Shown piece by piece: positions 51,750 to 61,122 of a stretch of 64,000 nt of DNA. The translations under genes and the position numbers were made by a program. The notes beneath the pieces were generated by a model. That model made no database searches. It worked only from the letters and a program-made list of their open reading frames with translations, and was not told the DNA's origin. This stretch comes from RBG-13-68-16 sp041494245 (GTDB taxonomy: Bacteria > Acidobacteriota > Thermoanaerobaculia > Thermoanaerobaculales > Thermoanaerobaculaceae), in the NCBI GenBank assembly GCA_041494245.1, contig JBGQAK010000005.1:1-64000 (forward strand). Direction: 5' to 3'. How positions within the stretch are numbered: position 1 is the first letter of the stretch; every line of letters begins with the position of its first letter.

Positions 51750-52514
51750 TCAGCCTTCCAGGATCAGGCTGCAGCAGGTGACGGCGCCCTCGGCCTTGGC
51801 GAGCTCCGAGACGTCCGTTTGCACGAGCGGAACACCGGCACGTTCGAGTCGGTCCGCGGTGCGGGGGAATGCAGTTGGGTAGATCACGCCCGCGCTGACC
51901 AGGAGCGCGTTGGCGGCGTCGGGCTCGGCGGGGTCCACCTCGAGGCGCTCGTACCCTTCGAACGCCGCCCGGTCCACCCATTGCGGGTTGAAGAGCACGG
52001 CGTCGGGCCGCACTTGCGTCGCTGCCGATTTGAGGTGCAGGCATCCCGACACGGGTAGGGCTTCGACCGAGTACCCGTTGGGCAGGAGGAGAGCGCGGAG
52101 CTGCTCGATCCCCTCACGGTTGCTGCGCGCCGAGAGGCCGGCGAACACCCGCCGGCCCACGCGCAGAACGTCACCGCCGTCGAGCGTCCCCGGCGCCTGG
52201 ATCGCCGCGACCGGGCGGAACCGCTCGAGGACTCGCGCGATCAAAGCGGTCTCGGCGCGGCGCGACTCGGCGCCCGGGCGCGTGACGACCGCGAGCTCGT
52301 CGAGAACCACCGCGACGTCCTCGACAAACACCGAGTCGGGGAGATCGGGCTCTGCGGGCAGGCTCACGATCCGGCAGCCGAGCTGCGCGAGGCAGCGCTC
52401 GTACGCCTCATGCTGCCGGGTTGCAAGCGCCACGTTGATCGGCTCGCGCCTCAGGTGCGTGAGCTCGCAGCGGACGATGCCCGGGCTGACCTTGCGGGTG
52501 ATCGCGATAGGCAT
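51750..52514 (-). CDS. DDAH-like amidinohydrolase
   Basis: A 254-residue guanidino-group-modifying enzyme (dimethylarginine dimethylaminohydrolase type). Family features: 'DSVFVEDVAVV' and 'GTLDGGDVLRVGRRVFAGLS', the catalytic His in 'SGCLHLKSA', and a C-terminal nucleophile Cys in 'AVTCCSLILEG'. It should hydrolyse an N-substituted arginine to citrulline and an amine. ATG 52514 follows AGGAGAGG. Confidence 0.92.
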   Translation of the reverse strand: MPIAITRKVSPGIVRCELTHLRREPINVALATRQHEAYERCLAQLGCRIVSLPAEPDLPDSVFVEDVAVVLDELAVVTRPGAESRRAETALIARVLERFRPVAAIQAPGTLDGGDVLRVGRRVFAGLSARSNREGIEQLRALLLPNGYSVEALPVSGCLHLKSAATQVRPDAVLFNPQWVDRAAFEGYERLEVDPAEPDAANALLVSAGVIYPTAFPRTADRLERAGVPLVQTDVSELAKAEGAVTCCSLILEG

Positions 52515-52600
52515 GCCTCTCCTGGGCGCCGCCCGGATGATACGCGACTGCGGCCGCGGGGGGTGCGACGGAGGCAGCGTATTCCGGTACGATTGATTCG

Positions 52601-53326
52601 ATGCTCGGCGTCGTCCTGCTGCAGGTGGCGCTTGCCTTGCCGGGGCAAGTGGTCGCGCCGGATCCTCCCGCGACACCCGTCGCGACGGCGGCGACCGCGG
52701 TTGCGGGGCAGGAGGCCTACGAGCCGCAGGCTGGAGACGTCGTCACCGTCGGCGACTGGCCGCCGTTCGGCAGGTGGATGCTCGACCGCCACCTGCGCCC
52801 CGCCAGCTGGCTCGGGACCCTGTACCTCGGCAGGACGTTGAGAGAGCCTATCAACGTCGTCATCGTCGACCAGGTCGCGAGTTCGGCCGCGGACGCCGTG
52901 GCGAGGCTCTTCCACGTGTGCAAGGCGGCGGGATACGAGGTGCGCGAGGGGCACTCCGGGGGGTACCGAGCGTACATCGGCGGAGCGTTGTACGCGCAGC
53001 TACCCGGTGGAAGGGGCAAGGCGTTCGCGAATCGACCCTTCGAGCTCCACAACAACCACGGGCGCATCTTCGGCCCGGTCCGGGTCAGGGAGGGGTGGCT
53101 GTTCATCGGCGCGGTCAGCCGCGAGAAGCTCGTGCCGTTCACGAAAGCCGAGCACCAGTTCATGTCTTTTGCCCAGGCTCGGGACCACTTTTCCCGGAGG
53201 CTCGATCGTGCGACCGACTACAAGATCGTCGGCGTCGTGAACCTCGGCAACGCGGTCGTGAGCGACCCGGCGGTGACCACCGCCGACCACGACGGCAAAG
53301 CCGTCCTGCTGAAGGCACAGAAGTAG
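52601..53326 (+). CDS. Exported protein of unknown function
   Basis: A 241-residue protein with an N-terminal signal peptide (residues 1-19, 'LGVVLLQVALALPGQVVA'). The body has 'INVVIVDQVASSAADAVARL' and 'HNNHGRIFGPVRVREGWLFI', suggesting alternating strands and helices, and no known catalytic motif. I do not recognise the family. The start ATG lacks a clear ribosome-binding site. It diverges from the DDAH-like gene (86-bp gap) and converges on the M55 gene. Confidence 0.65.
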   Translation: MLGVVLLQVALALPGQVVAPDPPATPVATAATAVAGQEAYEPQAGDVVTVGDWPPFGRWMLDRHLRPASWLGTLYLGRTLREPINVVIVDQVASSAADAVARLFHVCKAAGYEVREGHSGGYRAYIGGALYAQLPGGRGKAFANRPFELHNNHGRIFGPVRVREGWLFIGAVSREKLVPFTKAEHQFMSFAQARDHFSRRLDRATDYKIVGVVNLGNAVVSDPAVTTADHDGKAVLLKAQK

Positions 53327-53372
53327 CGCGGCGGCGGGAGAGACCGCTCGGGCCTCCCGCGGCCGGAGCGGT

Positions 53373-54269
53373 TCACCGTGCCGCGGCCAGCGCGATCAGG
53401 GTGCGCAGGATGTTGGCACCCTCCAGGTAGTCCTGGGTCGTGAACGCCAGCACCCGCGCCTCCGGGCGCGTGACCATCGGCAGCATCGCGCCCGGCTCGG
53501 CCTGGGCACTGGTCAGGAACGCCACCGAGAACTGGTACGGGGGGTTGAGGCGGTACGGCTTGCACTGGGCGTGCTTGAGGAGCGCCTCCCGGGCGGCTTC
53601 TTGGAGCCGCCTGCGTGCCTCGGGCAGGGGGACGAGCCTGGCGGCGGTCCTGCTCAACCCCTCCTTCACGGGGACCGTGACGAGCGAGTCGCCCAGGACG
53701 GACTTCGCCTGGCGGCAGGCCGCGCCGTCGCCGCTGAGCATGATCACCGGCACGCCGAAAGCCCCGGCGATCCCCGCGTTGAGCCCGAGCTCGGGCATCT
53801 CGATCCCATTGACCTTGATCTGGGAGACCGTGGCGCCGGAGATCGTGTGGTCGAGGATCGCGGAGGGGGTGCCGGCCTCGGCGTGGTAGCCGACGAACAC
53901 GCACGCATCGAAGGTGGCGTCAATGCCGGCCATCATCGAGAGCGGCTTGGGGGAGCCTGAGATCAGCGCCGCCTCGGGGCGCAGGTCGTCCGGCGAGATG
54001 TTCCTCATGCTGCCGTGCGAGTCGTTGACCACGATCTGGGTGGCGCCGGCGGCCAGCAGCCCGGCCACCACGGCGTTGGCGTCCTCCGCCATCCACTTGC
54101 GCGCGGCGGCGTACTCGCGCGACTCCGGGTTCGTCTGCTCGGAGCTGACCACGCCCGAGATCCCCTCCATGTCCACCGAGACGTAGACCTTGAGACCCTT
54201 TGTCTGGGCCGACCCGACGCCCGCCAGCAGCATCAGCACGACTGCCGCGACAGCAATGGTCTTTCTCAT
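53373..54269 (-). CDS. M55-family D-aminopeptidase, exported
   Basis: A 298-residue zinc peptidase of the DppA/M55 type with a signal peptide (1-21). Metal ligands are seen in 'VYVSVDMEGISGVV' (Asp, Glu), 'NDSHGSMRNI', 'VGYHAEAGTP' and 'DHTISGATVS'. DppA removes D-Ala residues, so it may process peptidoglycan or D-peptides. ATG 54269 follows AAGGAG. The gap to the next gene holds a chimeric remnant. Confidence 0.92.
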   Translation of the reverse strand: MRKTIAVAAVVLMLLAGVGSAQTKGLKVYVSVDMEGISGVVSSEQTNPESREYAAARKWMAEDANAVVAGLLAAGATQIVVNDSHGSMRNISPDDLRPEAALISGSPKPLSMMAGIDATFDACVFVGYHAEAGTPSAILDHTISGATVSQIKVNGIEMPELGLNAGIAGAFGVPVIMLSGDGAACRQAKSVLGDSLVTVPVKEGLSRTAARLVPLPEARRRLQEAAREALLKHAQCKPYRLNPPYQFSVAFLTSAQAEPGAMLPMVTRPEARVLAFTTQDYLEGANILRTLIALAAAR

Positions 54270-54370
54270 CTTCGAGCTCCTTCTTCCGCCGGCATTGTAA
54301 CCGGCGCACCGGCCTCTGAATGAATGTGGGGCCCACCCGCCGGGCGCGCAGAGCAGCGTGACGGGCGGTT

Positions 54371-54541
54371 CTAGTCGGCCGGCACGAGCAGCGTGGGCAC
54401 GGGCGGGCGGACCCCGACGCGCAGGACCGGGTACGGCGCCGGCTCGTTGCTCCACTGACGGACCACGACCGCCTCGTCGGGCAGTGGGGGAGCCCCCGTG
54501 CCGTCGATGAGCGTGCCGTCGGTCAGGACTACCAGTTGCAG
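54371..54541 (-). pseudogene. Chimeric remnant: amidohydrolase start fused to M14 peptidase end
   Basis: The frame reads 'VVLTDGTLIDGTGAPPLPDE', the N-terminal pattern of metal-dependent amidohydrolases, and then runs directly into 'QWSNEPAPYPVLRVGVRPPV', ending LLVPAD and stop. The second part is nearly identical to the last 31 residues of the M14 peptidase at 58080, both in protein and in DNA (54389-54457 and 58101-58169 differ at one base of 69). No ribosome-binding site is evident. This is a deletion or recombination scar. It accounts for the otherwise empty 54270-54685. Confidence 0.7.
54389..54457. repeat. 69-bp direct repeat, left copy
   Basis: It matches 58101-58169 at 68 of 69 bases, in the same orientation, on either side of the propeller sensor gene. 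Confidence 0.9.
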
Positions 54542-54685
54542 CTCGACCGCTTGCAGGTGTTTGCGCGGGCGTCGCTGGCCCGCCTGTGGGCTTTGAGGCG
54601 GGCGCAATCGTGGCTGCGCCGAATCGTGGTTGAGGGCAACCTTAGACCGAAACTCCGCGTAGACTTATTGGCGGTGAGGCAGAAC

Positions 54686-57600
54686 ATGCAGTTGCTGCGT
54701 ACCTGGTTGAGATCTGTTTTGCTACTCTGCGCGGCGGCCGGGATCGCGTCCGCGGCCGAGACGCGTATCGACTTCGACCGCCTTTCAATCGACGAGGGTT
54801 TGTCGCAGAGCATCGTCGAGCAGATCGTCCAGGATCGCCAGGGCTTCATGTGGTTCGTCACAGAGAATGGGTTGAACCGGTTCGACGGATACACCTTCAC
54901 CGTCTACAGGAACGTCGCCGGTGACCCGACGAGCCTCAGCCACAACGAGCTCAAGAGCATCTTCGAGGACCGCTCCGGGGTCCTGTGGGTGGGCGCATTC
55001 GAGGGGGGCCTCAACCGCTTTGACCCGATCACGGAAAAGGTGACCCGCTACCGCCATGACCCGAGCGATCCCGGGAGTCTGGCCGCCGACACGGTCCGGT
55101 TCATCGCCGAGGACCTTGCCGGACGCCTCTGGGTCGGCACTCAGGGGGGCGGTCTTGACGTGCTCGACCGGGCGACCGGGAAGTTCCGCCACCACCGCGC
55201 GAGCCCCGGCACGCCGGGTGCCCTGAGCCACGACGATGTCCGGGCGATCTACGAGGATCGCTCAGGGGTGCTGTGGATCGGCACCAACGGCGGGGGGCTG
55301 AACCGCCTGGATGCCGCGACGGGGTCGTTCACATGCTACCGCCACCGCCCGGATGATCCGTCGAGCCTCGCCAACGACGCCGTTTTCGTCATCTTCGAGG
55401 ACACCAAAGAAACGCTGTGGGTCGGCACGTATGGAGGTGGCCTCGACTCGTTCGACACGAGCACGGGCCGGTTCGCACACCACCGCGCCAACCCCTCCGT
55501 TCCAGGCTCCCTGAGCAGCAATCTCGTCAAGGCCATTTGCGAGGACCAGAACGGTTCGCTGTGGGTCGGGACCGACGGGGGTGGGCTGAACCGGTTTGAT
55601 CGCGAGAGTGGCACGTTTACCAGCTTCAGGCACGACCGCGTCAACCCGACGAGTCTCAGCGCCGATCGTATCTACTCCCTGTACCAGGACCGGTCGCGGG
55701 TGCTGTGGGTAGGAACGTATGGGGGTGGGCTCAGCAAGTTCGATATCGGTCGCAAGAGATTCCGCCGCTACGCGAACGATCCGAACGGCCCCAACTCCTT
55801 GAGCCACGACATCGTCTGGTGCTTTGTCGAGGACCCTGGCGGTGTGCTGTGGGTCGGTACGGACAGCGGAGGCCTGAACCGCCTCGACCGACGCACCGGC
55901 CGGTGGCGAAGCTTCCGGCACCGGGCCGATGACCCCTCAAGCCTCAGTCACGATACGGTCCGTAGCCTCCTCGTGGACCGGGACGGCGTCTTGTGGGTCG
56001 CCACGAACGGCGGGGGTCTCGAGCGTTTCGAGCGGCAGACGGGGCGGTTCACGCACTACCGCCACGACCCCTCCGACCCCGGCTCGCTGGCCCATGACGA
56101 ACTGCGATCCATCTACCAGGACCGTTCAGGTGCCCTCTGGGTCGGCACCTTCGGGGGAGGCCTCGACCTCCTCGATCCACGAACCGGCCGGTTCACTCAC
56201 CACCGGCATGAACCCGGCAACCCTTCCAGTATCAGCAACGACTTCATCCGCATGATGGTGGAGGACCGGGACGGTGCGCTCTGGGTCGGTACCCAGGGCG
56301 GCGGGGTCAACCGCCTCGACCCCCAACGGCGAGCGTTCAAGAGCTTCCGGAACGATCCTAACAACCCCGCGAGCCTGAGCAACGATCACGTCTTCGCGAT
56401 CCACGAAGCACGCGACGGGACCCTGTGGTTCGGGACGTTTGGGGGTGGGCTCAACAGGTTGGACCAGGCAACTGGCCGCTTCCGACGATACACCGCCCGG
56501 GATGGCCTGGTGAGCGACTCGGTCTACGCAATGCTCGAGGACGAATCTGGGAGGCTATGGATCAGCACAACCAGGGGGCTCTCGCGGTTTGACCCGCGCT
56601 CTGGCGAGTTCCGCAACTACGACGTGCGGGACGGCCTTCAGAGCAACGAGTTCAACGGCGGCTCGGCCTACCGCGGCGCCACCGGGGAGATGTTCTTCGG
56701 AGGGATCAACGGCTTTAATGTCTTCTTCCCCGACGAGATCGGCTTCAACCCCCTCGTCCCCGAGGTCGTGATCACCGACCTGCGGCTGTTCAACCGTTCC
56801 GTTCGCGCCGGCGAGCGGTGGGAGGGGCGCGTCATCCTTCAACGGCCGATCAACCGCACCGACGCCTTCGAGCTGTCGCACCGGGACAACCTCTTCTCTC
56901 TGGAGTTTGCGGCCCTCCACTACTCCGCGCCGGGGAAGAACCGGTACGCCTACACGATGGAGGGCTTCAGCGACGCGTGGATCCAGGTCAACGCCGACCG
57001 CCGCTTTGCAACCTTCACCGGCTTGGCACCTGGCGATTACGTCTTTCGCGTCCGCGGCGCCAACAGCGATGGTGTCTGGAACGAGCGTGGGGCCTCGATC
57101 CGAATCACCATCACGCCGCCTTTCTGGGGCACGTGGTGGTTCCGGCTGGTGGCTGGGGTGGTTGTACTGGCTCTCGGGGCCGCGGCGTTCCGCGCCCGTG
57201 TCCACAGCGTCCGGATGCGGGCCGAGCTTCAGGCCGCCCGCGATGCCCAGATGGGGATCATGCCGCAGGCGGCGCCCGACGTAGAGGGCTTCGAGGTGTC
57301 CGGGCTGTGCATTCCGGCCCACGAGGTGGGGGGCGACTTCTTCGACTATTTCTGGCTGGAGGGCGAGCGGCGCCACCTGTGTGTCGTGGTCGGGGACGTC
57401 GCGGGCAAGGCAATGCGCGCCGCCATGGCGGCGCTGATGTCCGACGGGATGATCTTCTCCCGGGTGCGCCAGGGGGGAGACATCGAGGAGATCATGGGCA
57501 GCCTGAACCGGTCCATTCACGAGAAGATCGGGAAGCGCATGTTCACCGCACTGTGCGCGATGGTTCTCAACCCCGAGACCGGTGAGCTGACCTTCGCGAA

Positions 57601-57982
57601 CGCCGGCCTGTGCGAGCCGCTCATGAAGTCCGGAGCAGGGGTGGAGTACCTGACCTCGCCGGGCGCAACTCTGCCGCTCGGCGCCCTTGCCGACACCTCT
57701 TACGAGCGTCGAACGGTGCACCTCGCTGGAGGGGACGTGATCGTCGTGTTCTCGGACGGGATCCCCGAGGCTCGCAGCCACTCCGGTGGTCTGTACGGCT
57801 ACGACCGTCCCCGTGACCTCCTGGCCCGACTGGACATCGCAACGCTCTCGGCCGAGAGCATCAGGGACACGTTGATTCAGGATGCGCGTCGCTTCGCAGG
57901 TGGCTCGCACCAGAGCGACGACATGACCCTGGTCGTGATCAAGGCCGAGCAGGGTCCTATCCAATCCGCGCCCACGCCATAG
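54686..57982 (+). CDS. Two-component-type propeller sensor with SpoIIE-like phosphatase
   Basis: A 1098-residue membrane protein. It has a signal peptide (residues 1-22), then about 14 'two-component regulator propeller' repeats of roughly 46-48 residues ('EDRSGVLWVGTxGGGLNRFD'-type) to about residue 660. A Y_Y_Y domain follows (about 685-800), one membrane helix (about 813-835), and a cytoplasmic PP2C/SpoIIE phosphatase (about 855-1085; 'EVGGDFFDYFWLEGERRHLC', 'VVGDVAGKAM', 'DDMTLVVIK'). The usual output of such propellers is a histidine kinase; here it is a Ser phosphatase, which in other bacteria acts on anti-anti-sigma factors. ATG 54686 has GAGG upstream. Confidence 0.92.
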   Translation: MQLLRTWLRSVLLLCAAAGIASAAETRIDFDRLSIDEGLSQSIVEQIVQDRQGFMWFVTENGLNRFDGYTFTVYRNVAGDPTSLSHNELKSIFEDRSGVLWVGAFEGGLNRFDPITEKVTRYRHDPSDPGSLAADTVRFIAEDLAGRLWVGTQGGGLDVLDRATGKFRHHRASPGTPGALSHDDVRAIYEDRSGVLWIGTNGGGLNRLDAATGSFTCYRHRPDDPSSLANDAVFVIFEDTKETLWVGTYGGGLDSFDTSTGRFAHHRANPSVPGSLSSNLVKAICEDQNGSLWVGTDGGGLNRFDRESGTFTSFRHDRVNPTSLSADRIYSLYQDRSRVLWVGTYGGGLSKFDIGRKRFRRYANDPNGPNSLSHDIVWCFVEDPGGVLWVGTDSGGLNRLDRRTGRWRSFRHRADDPSSLSHDTVRSLLVDRDGVLWVATNGGGLERFERQTGRFTHYRHDPSDPGSLAHDELRSIYQDRSGALWVGTFGGGLDLLDPRTGRFTHHRHEPGNPSSISNDFIRMMVEDRDGALWVGTQGGGVNRLDPQRRAFKSFRNDPNNPASLSNDHVFAIHEARDGTLWFGTFGGGLNRLDQATGRFRRYTARDGLVSDSVYAMLEDESGRLWISTTRGLSRFDPRSGEFRNYDVRDGLQSNEFNGGSAYRGATGEMFFGGINGFNVFFPDEIGFNPLVPEVVITDLRLFNRSVRAGERWEGRVILQRPINRTDAFELSHRDNLFSLEFAALHYSAPGKNRYAYTMEGFSDAWIQVNADRRFATFTGLAPGDYVFRVRGANSDGVWNERGASIRITITPPFWGTWWFRLVAGVVVLALGAAAFRARVHSVRMRAELQAARDAQMGIMPQAAPDVEGFEVSGLCIPAHEVGGDFFDYFWLEGERRHLCVVVGDVAGKAMRAAMAALMSDGMIFSRVRQGGDIEEIMGSLNRSIHEKIGKRMFTALCAMVLNPETGELTFANAGLCEPLMKSGAGVEYLTSPGATLPLGALADTSYERRTVHLAGGDVIVVFSDGIPEARSHSGGLYGYDRPRDLLARLDIATLSAESIRDTLIQDARRFAGGSHQSDDMTLVVIKAEQGPIQSAPTP

Positions 57983-58079
57983 ACGCGAGGCCCGCGTCAC
58001 CCAAGGCCACGAATCGTCGCCGCAGAGCCAGGCCCGCAGACAGGAGTCTCGTGCCGGGAAGGAACAGTGCGCCGCCGGC

Positions 58080-59711
58080 CTAGTCCGCGCTGGTCAGGAC
58101 CAGCGTGGGCACGGGCGGGCGGGCCCCGACGCGCAGGACCGGGTACGGCGCCGGCTCGTTGCTCCACTGGTGGACGATGGCGCGGTTGAAGAAACCCCAG
58201 GCGGCCAGGCTGTCGGTGGAGCTTGGCTCGAGCAGCACGGCGACGAGGCGGGCGAGCGGCTGCCGCATGTCCACGAAGAGGGAGCCGGCCGGGACCTGGG
58301 CGTCGGCCTTCTCGTAGCGGCCGGTGAAGGTGTTCTGGACGTGTCCCTGGAAGATGGTCTTGGCCAGCTCGATCTTCTCGATGACGAACCGCTCGGCCGG
58401 AAGGTTGCAGCCTTCGACCAGCCTTTCGACCACGATGCCATGCGCCAGCAGATTTCCGACGACCTCGTCCTGCCCCGGCAGCACGATGTACCCGAGGGGG
58501 AGGGGAACGGTCGTCTTCGGCACGGAGAGCGCGAGGTAGGGCACCGTGTAGTCGCGCGGAACGTCGGTCGGTATCACCCGGACGTCGCCCCTCCACGGGT
58601 ACTTGGCCTTTTCTTCCGGCGGGACCGGCTCGGTGGTGAACTCGTAGCCCTTGACGGTCACATCCCACATCCTCCCGAGCGTGGCCTCGGCGACGAACTG
58701 CTGCTGGAAGTACGTCGCGGCCGTCTCGCGGTCTACCCGCTTGACGAGCGCCGCGATCTCGGCGGCGTTGGCCGAGGTGAACTCCAGCACCCTCTTGATG
58801 TAGGCGTACGAGGCAAGCACCCTGGTCTTGAAGTCGGCGTAGGAGTAGTTCTCGTCCAGGATGGAGAGCCGGTTGCGCAGCCCGACGTAGTTGGTCCCGT
58901 AGCGCGCCTCGATCGCCTCGTTGATCCACCCCTTGGCGGGGTTGGCGCCCTCGACGAACTCGCCGTACGGGACGCTGTCGTAGCCGGAGTCCTTCTTGAG
59001 CCGCGCGGCCGCCTCCGGGAAGAGCTTCTTCCACATGTAGTCGGCCAGCGCCTTCGGCCCGTTGGCGTTGGCGCAGGTCGTGTAGGTGACCGGCTCGCAG
59101 TGGTAGGAGCCGTTGGTCGTGTGCATGTCCACGAACAGCACCGGGTCCCAGGTGTTGAAGACGCCCACCAGCGCCCTCATCTCGGGCGACTCGAGCTTCG
59201 TGTAGTCGCGGTTCAGGTCGAGGAGCTGACCATTGTAGCGAACGCCCGCTACGTCGGGACCCTTGTCGCGGCGGTTCTTGCCCAACTTGTCGTTCCCGTC
59301 GGCGTTGAAGATCGGGATGACGAGGATCACCTGGTGTTCGAGCAGGGAGGCAAGCCGTCCGCTCGCGACGTCGCGGATCAGCATCTGGCACGCTTCCTTG
59401 CCCTCGATCTCCCCGGCGTGGATGTTGGCCATGATTAGCACGGCGGGCTTTCCGGTGTCGCGCATCTCGGCGGGCGTCCGGACGCGTTCCTTCGACAGGA
59501 CGACCAGCGGAACCATGCGGCCCTCGGTCGAGGTGGTCAGGGGCACGATGGCGACCAGGCTCGAGGACCTCTCGACCTGGTAGAGGAAGTCGAGCACCTC
59601 CTGGTAGAGCGAGGTGCGGGCGTAGCCGGTGGCCTCCACCACTGTGAGCGGCTCGCCGGCAAACGCCGGCACGGCAAGGAGCACGACGAGAGCGAGGCGC
59701 GCGATTCTCAC
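58080..59711 (-). CDS. M14-family zinc carboxypeptidase
   Basis: A 543-residue exported peptidase (signal peptide 1-18). Zinc ligands are in 'NIHAGEIEGKEA' (HxxE) and 'FVDMHTTNGSYHC' (His), with substrate-binding 'DLNRDYTKLESPE' (NR). The general acid Glu region lies beyond. Full M14 domains are about 300 residues; the last 180 here form an additional C-terminal domain. It starts at GTG 59711 (GGAGGG upstream). Its final 31 codons have a near-identical copy at 54371. It diverges from the DUF2911 gene (195-bp gap). Confidence 0.92.
   Translation of the reverse strand: MRIARLALVVLLAVPAFAGEPLTVVEATGYARTSLYQEVLDFLYQVERSSSLVAIVPLTTSTEGRMVPLVVLSKERVRTPAEMRDTGKPAVLIMANIHAGEIEGKEACQMLIRDVASGRLASLLEHQVILVIPIFNADGNDKLGKNRRDKGPDVAGVRYNGQLLDLNRDYTKLESPEMRALVGVFNTWDPVLFVDMHTTNGSYHCEPVTYTTCANANGPKALADYMWKKLFPEAAARLKKDSGYDSVPYGEFVEGANPAKGWINEAIEARYGTNYVGLRNRLSILDENYSYADFKTRVLASYAYIKRVLEFTSANAAEIAALVKRVDRETAATYFQQQFVAEATLGRMWDVTVKGYEFTTEPVPPEEKAKYPWRGDVRVIPTDVPRDYTVPYLALSVPKTTVPLPLGYIVLPGQDEVVGNLLAHGIVVERLVEGCNLPAERFVIEKIELAKTIFQGHVQNTFTGRYEKADAQVPAGSLFVDMRQPLARLVAVLLEPSSTDSLAAWGFFNRAIVHQWSNEPAPYPVLRVGARPPVPTLVLTSAD
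58101..58169. repeat. 69-bp direct repeat, right copy
   Basis: This is the intact copy inside the M14 peptidase coding sequence; see 54389-54457. It encodes the QWSNEPAPYPVLRVG segment and its neighbours. Confidence 0.9.
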
Positions 59712-59857
59712 GTACCCTCCAGGGCGGCGCGAACGACGTTCTCACCCCTCGCCGCGCGCGGAAGAGTAGCAGGGGTGCTCGCGGCTGGTGTGCCGCCATC
59801 TCGGCCATGCCCCGAGATCCTTTCGCTGAACACCCCTGCCGCCAAACCGCCTAAACC

Positions 59858-59885
59858 TTGCGCGCTCTGGAGCGTAGTATTAGAT
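59858..59885 (+). promoter_or_regulatory. Candidate promoter of the DUF2911-TPR gene
   Basis: TTGCGC (59858-59863), 16-base spacer, TTAGAT (59880-59885). The start codon is 21 bases farther, past GGAGAGGG. Confidence 0.4.
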
Positions 59886-59906
59886 ACCCCGGAAAGGAGA
59901 GGGAAA

Positions 59907-61055
59907 ATGAAAGCAAAGCGTTTCGCAACCGTGGCCCTCGTCGCCGCCGCTCTGCTGGTCGTGCCCGTCCTGGCGTCGGCGCAGGTAGTCACGCTGCCGC
60001 CGGACGGCAAGAACCAGAAGGCGTCGGTGTCGCAGTGGATCGGCCTCGTGGAGGTCAACATCACCTACAACGCCCCCAAGGTCACCGCGCCCGACGGGAC
60101 CGACCGCACCGGAAAGATCTGGGGGAAGCTAGTCCCGTACGGGATGGCCAACCTGGGCTTCGGCACCTGCGGGGACAAGTGCCCGTGGCGCGCCGGAGCG
60201 AACGAGAACACCGTCTTCCGCATCTCCCACGATGTGAAGATCGAGGGTCAGCCGCTGCCCGCGGGTTCCTATGGCCTTCACATGATCCCAGGCGAGGAGG
60301 AGTGGGTCATCATCTTCTCGAAGAACTACACCTCCTGGGGGAGCTTCTTCTACAACCAGGCCGAGGACGCGTTGCGCGTCAAGGTCAAGCCCAAGAAGTG
60401 CGAGTACAACCACTGGCTGACCTACGAGTTCAGCGAGCGGCAGCCCGGCCAAGCCACGGTGGCGGTGAAGTGGGAGTACCTGGCGGTCCCCTGGACGATC
60501 ACAGTGGACAACCCCAATGAGCTGTACGTCGAGAACCTGCGTCGCCAGCTCCGGAACGCGCCGGGGTTCAACTGGGAGGGGTGGCAGGAGGCGGCCGACT
60601 TCTGCTTCAACAACAAGACCAACCTCAAGGAAGGCCTGGTGTGGGCGCAGAACGCCGTCACCCTCCCATTCATCGGGCAGGAGAACTTCTTCACGCTCCG
60701 CACCCTCGCCAACCTCCAGGCGGCCAACGGCCTGAACGCCGAAGCCGACAAGACCTTTCAGAAGGCGATCAACTATCCGGGCGCCACCCCGATCGACCTC
60801 CACCAGTACGGGCGGCAGCTCCTGGCGGCGGGCGAGAACGACAAGGCCCTGAAAGTGTTCGAGGCCAACGCCAAGCTGCACCCGAACGTGTGGCCGGTCA
60901 ACGTCGGCTTGGCGCGGGGCTACGCCGCGGTCGGCCGTACCAAGGAGGCGATCAAGTACGCGAAGCTCGCGGTGCAGCAGGCCCCCGACGAGGGCAACAG
61001 GAAGAACCTCCAGAAGATGGTCGAGGAGCTGGAGGCCGCGGCGCAGAAGAAGTGA
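59907..61055 (+). CDS. Exported DUF2911 protein with TPR tail
   Basis: A 382-residue exported protein (signal peptide 1-25, ending LASAQ). The DUF2911 domain has 'VNITYNAPKVTAPDG', 'WRAGANENTVFRISHDVKIE' and 'LPAGSYGLHMIPGEEEWVII', and is followed by about three TPR units ('ALKVFEANAKLHPNVWPVNV', 'GRTKEAIKYAKLAVQQAPDE'). It is a paralogue of the protein at 12981-13820 but longer by about 100 residues. A CX3C pair ('CGDKC') is an added feature near residue 90. GGAGAGGG precedes ATG 59907. Confidence 0.9.
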   Translation: MKAKRFATVALVAAALLVVPVLASAQVVTLPPDGKNQKASVSQWIGLVEVNITYNAPKVTAPDGTDRTGKIWGKLVPYGMANLGFGTCGDKCPWRAGANENTVFRISHDVKIEGQPLPAGSYGLHMIPGEEEWVIIFSKNYTSWGSFFYNQAEDALRVKVKPKKCEYNHWLTYEFSERQPGQATVAVKWEYLAVPWTITVDNPNELYVENLRRQLRNAPGFNWEGWQEAADFCFNNKTNLKEGLVWAQNAVTLPFIGQENFFTLRTLANLQAANGLNAEADKTFQKAINYPGATPIDLHQYGRQLLAAGENDKALKVFEANAKLHPNVWPVNVGLARGYAAVGRTKEAIKYAKLAVQQAPDEGNRKNLQKMVEELEAAAQKK

Positions 61056-61067
61056 AGAGGTAGCGGG

Positions 61068-61094
61068 CGGCCGTCCTGGAAAGCAGGACGGCCG
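61068..61094. terminator. 11-bp hairpin between convergent genes
   Basis: Perfect 11-bp stem (61068-61078 with 61084-61094), loop GAAAG, just after the DUF2911 stop. There is no T-tract on either strand. A second hairpin, CCCACAG-CTTAT-CTGTGGG (61115-61133), overlaps the msr stop. The pair could terminate both genes. Confidence 0.6.
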
Positions 61095-61122
61095 TGCGCG
61101 CTCGGCGGTCGCGCCCCACAGC

